Of a DNA stretch of 64,000 bases, positions 63,223 through 64,000 are shown one piece after another. The stretch's first letter is position 1. Every line of letters starts with the position of its first letter. Origin of the DNA: Streptantibioticus_A sp037034305 (GTDB lineage Bacteria; Actinomycetota; Actinomycetes; Streptomycetales; Streptomycetaceae); NCBI GenBank assembly GCA_037034305.1, contig JBAGJY010000016.1, positions 1 to 64,000 on the forward strand, written 5' to 3'. The notes under the pieces are model-generated. The model had not been told where the DNA came from, searched no databases, and worked only from the letters and a program-made list of their open reading frames with translations. The position numbers and the translations under genes were made by a program.

Positions 63223-64000
63223 TCACGGCAGTCGGCGGCCCCATGCCGAGACCGTGAACTGCGGGATGTCGACGAAGGCCGGGTCATCGAGCAGTTCGAA
63301 GAACCCCTTCAGCTCCGCCTCGGTGATCAGGCCGTCGGCGACCAGGGCCGGGCCCGCCTGGTTGATCAGCGGACGCCAGCGGTCCTTGCCGAGCAGGCCC
63401 ATGCAGCCCAGGTTCCCTGTGAAGCCCACGTCCCGCAGCCCGTTGCGTGCCAGGACCGCGGGCAGGCCGCGGGCCCAGGTCAGATCGGCGCCGTGCTCGG
63501 CGTACTTGCGCTCGTACGCCGCCATCAGCCGCTGGACCAGCGGGAACGGCGAGGTGTCCGCCGGGAGTTGGTAGGGGTCCTCGACCACCAGCCAGCCGCC
63601 GGGCGCCAGCCACCGCGCGGCCCGTGCGATGACCTCGTCGCGCTCCGGCAGGTGGCAGAGCAGGTAGCGGGCGTGGATCAGGTCGAAGCTGCCCGGCGGA
63701 TACTCCTCGCTCAGCACGTCGCCCCGCTGGACCACGAGGTTCTCGGCCCGCCGCGCGTCGAGGTACCGGGTGTCGATGTCGACGGCGACCACCTGGCCGT
63801 CCGGGCAGCGCTCGGCCAGCCAGTAGGCGATGGAACCGGCACCCGCGCCCAGTTCCAGGCAGCGCCAGGAAGGCGCGACCGCGAGGCCCTCGATGACCGC
63901 GATCGTGCGTGTGTCCACGCTGCTTTGGATGGACTCCAGCCGGTCGCGTTCGTGGGCGGAGTCCTTGCCCAGCATCCCGGTGCTGTAGCGGTCGTTGGTG
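63223..64000 (-). CDS. Class I SAM-dependent methyltransferase, start beyond window
   Basis: At least 250 residues are visible; the frame remains open to the window edge (TNDRYSTG precedes the ATG at 63975), so the true start may lie just outside. The methyltransferase fold is indicated by LELGAGAGSIAYWLAERCPD, VVAVDIDTRYLD and the post-motif FDLIHARYLLCHLPERDEVI. The acceptor is unknown. It is convergent with the ICL/PEPM gene, 9 nt apart. Confidence 0.8.
   Translation of the reverse strand, partial: TNDRYSTGMLGKDSAHERDRLESIQSSVDTRTIAVIEGLAVAPSWRCLELGAGAGSIAYWLAERCPDGQVVAVDIDTRYLDARRAENLVVQRGDVLSEEYPPGSFDLIHARYLLCHLPERDEVIARAARWLAPGGWLVVEDPYQLPADTSPFPLVQRLMAAYERKYAEHGADLTWARGLPAVLARNGLRDVGFTGNLGCMGLLGKDRWRPLINQAGPALVADGLITEAELKGFFELLDDPAFVDIPQFTVSAWGRRLP

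Overview
The window is high-GC DNA (well above 70% G+C by eye). GTG starts are common, genes are tightly packed and often start-stop overlapped, and Shine-Dalgarno boxes are GGAGG-like. Gene content and order point to a streptomycete (Streptomyces or Kitasatospora). The indicators are the DUF881/small-basic-protein/garA/ftsR/MerR block, a glycine-riboswitch-controlled gcvP, GH18 chitinase with a DasR-like site, DUF5999 and DUF3592 genes, and an epsilon-poly-lysine-synthetase-type megaenzyme. This assignment is an inference from gene families; no database was searched.

Left part (1-10.9 kb): a conserved core block on the + strand. It holds a CDP-alcohol phosphatidyltransferase, a nucleotidyltransferase fused to a degenerate phosphohexomutase, two DUF881 membrane proteins flanking a small basic protein, the FHA regulator garA, the MerR-type division regulator ftsR, a DUF151 nuclease, a second MerR gene with a probable self-operator, and dinB. 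A PRC-barrel gene faces dinB. From 11.1 to 14.3 kb a tandem glycine riboswitch precedes gcvP.

14-31 kb is a mosaic of short housekeeping or accessory units: a GCS2-type ligase, a CPBP protease, PhzF, PadR and SRPBCC proteins, PdxH, a Clp-N protein, three EamA exporters, PaiB and PPOX flavoproteins beside a MocR/PdxR-type regulator with a direct-repeat operator, LysR, an isochorismatase-fold protein lacking its catalytic residues, and a Tat/lipoprotein Rieske protein. 31-41 kb carries a HipA-like kinase plus DUF3037 pair, two fabG-type reductases behind a near-consensus promoter, ung, DUF3224, a proline-rich lipoprotein, a Gfo/Idh/MocA oxidoreductase, apolipoprotein N-acyltransferase (lnt) and a Na+/H+ antiporter.

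41-54 kb has a kdpDE two-component system without kdpABC in view; kdpE carries an in-frame TTA codon. Next comes a five-gene, translationally coupled ABC importer plus HAD phosphatase operon, divergent from a GntR regulator. A thiolase and a secreted GH18 chitinase with a DasR-like operator follow.

54-64 kb ends with VOC and UspA proteins, then the most distinctive locus: a 1309-residue membrane NRPS of the epsilon-poly-L-lysine synthetase (Pls) type, followed after a strong hairpin by an M1 metallopeptidase resembling the polylysine-degrading aminopeptidases of producers. Pls is read from a near-consensus promoter. A HAD hydrolase with a DWAGT nucleophile motif, an isocitrate lyase/PEP mutase family enzyme and an edge-truncated methyltransferase close the window. 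I saw no rRNA, tRNA, CRISPR array, insertion sequence or prophage.
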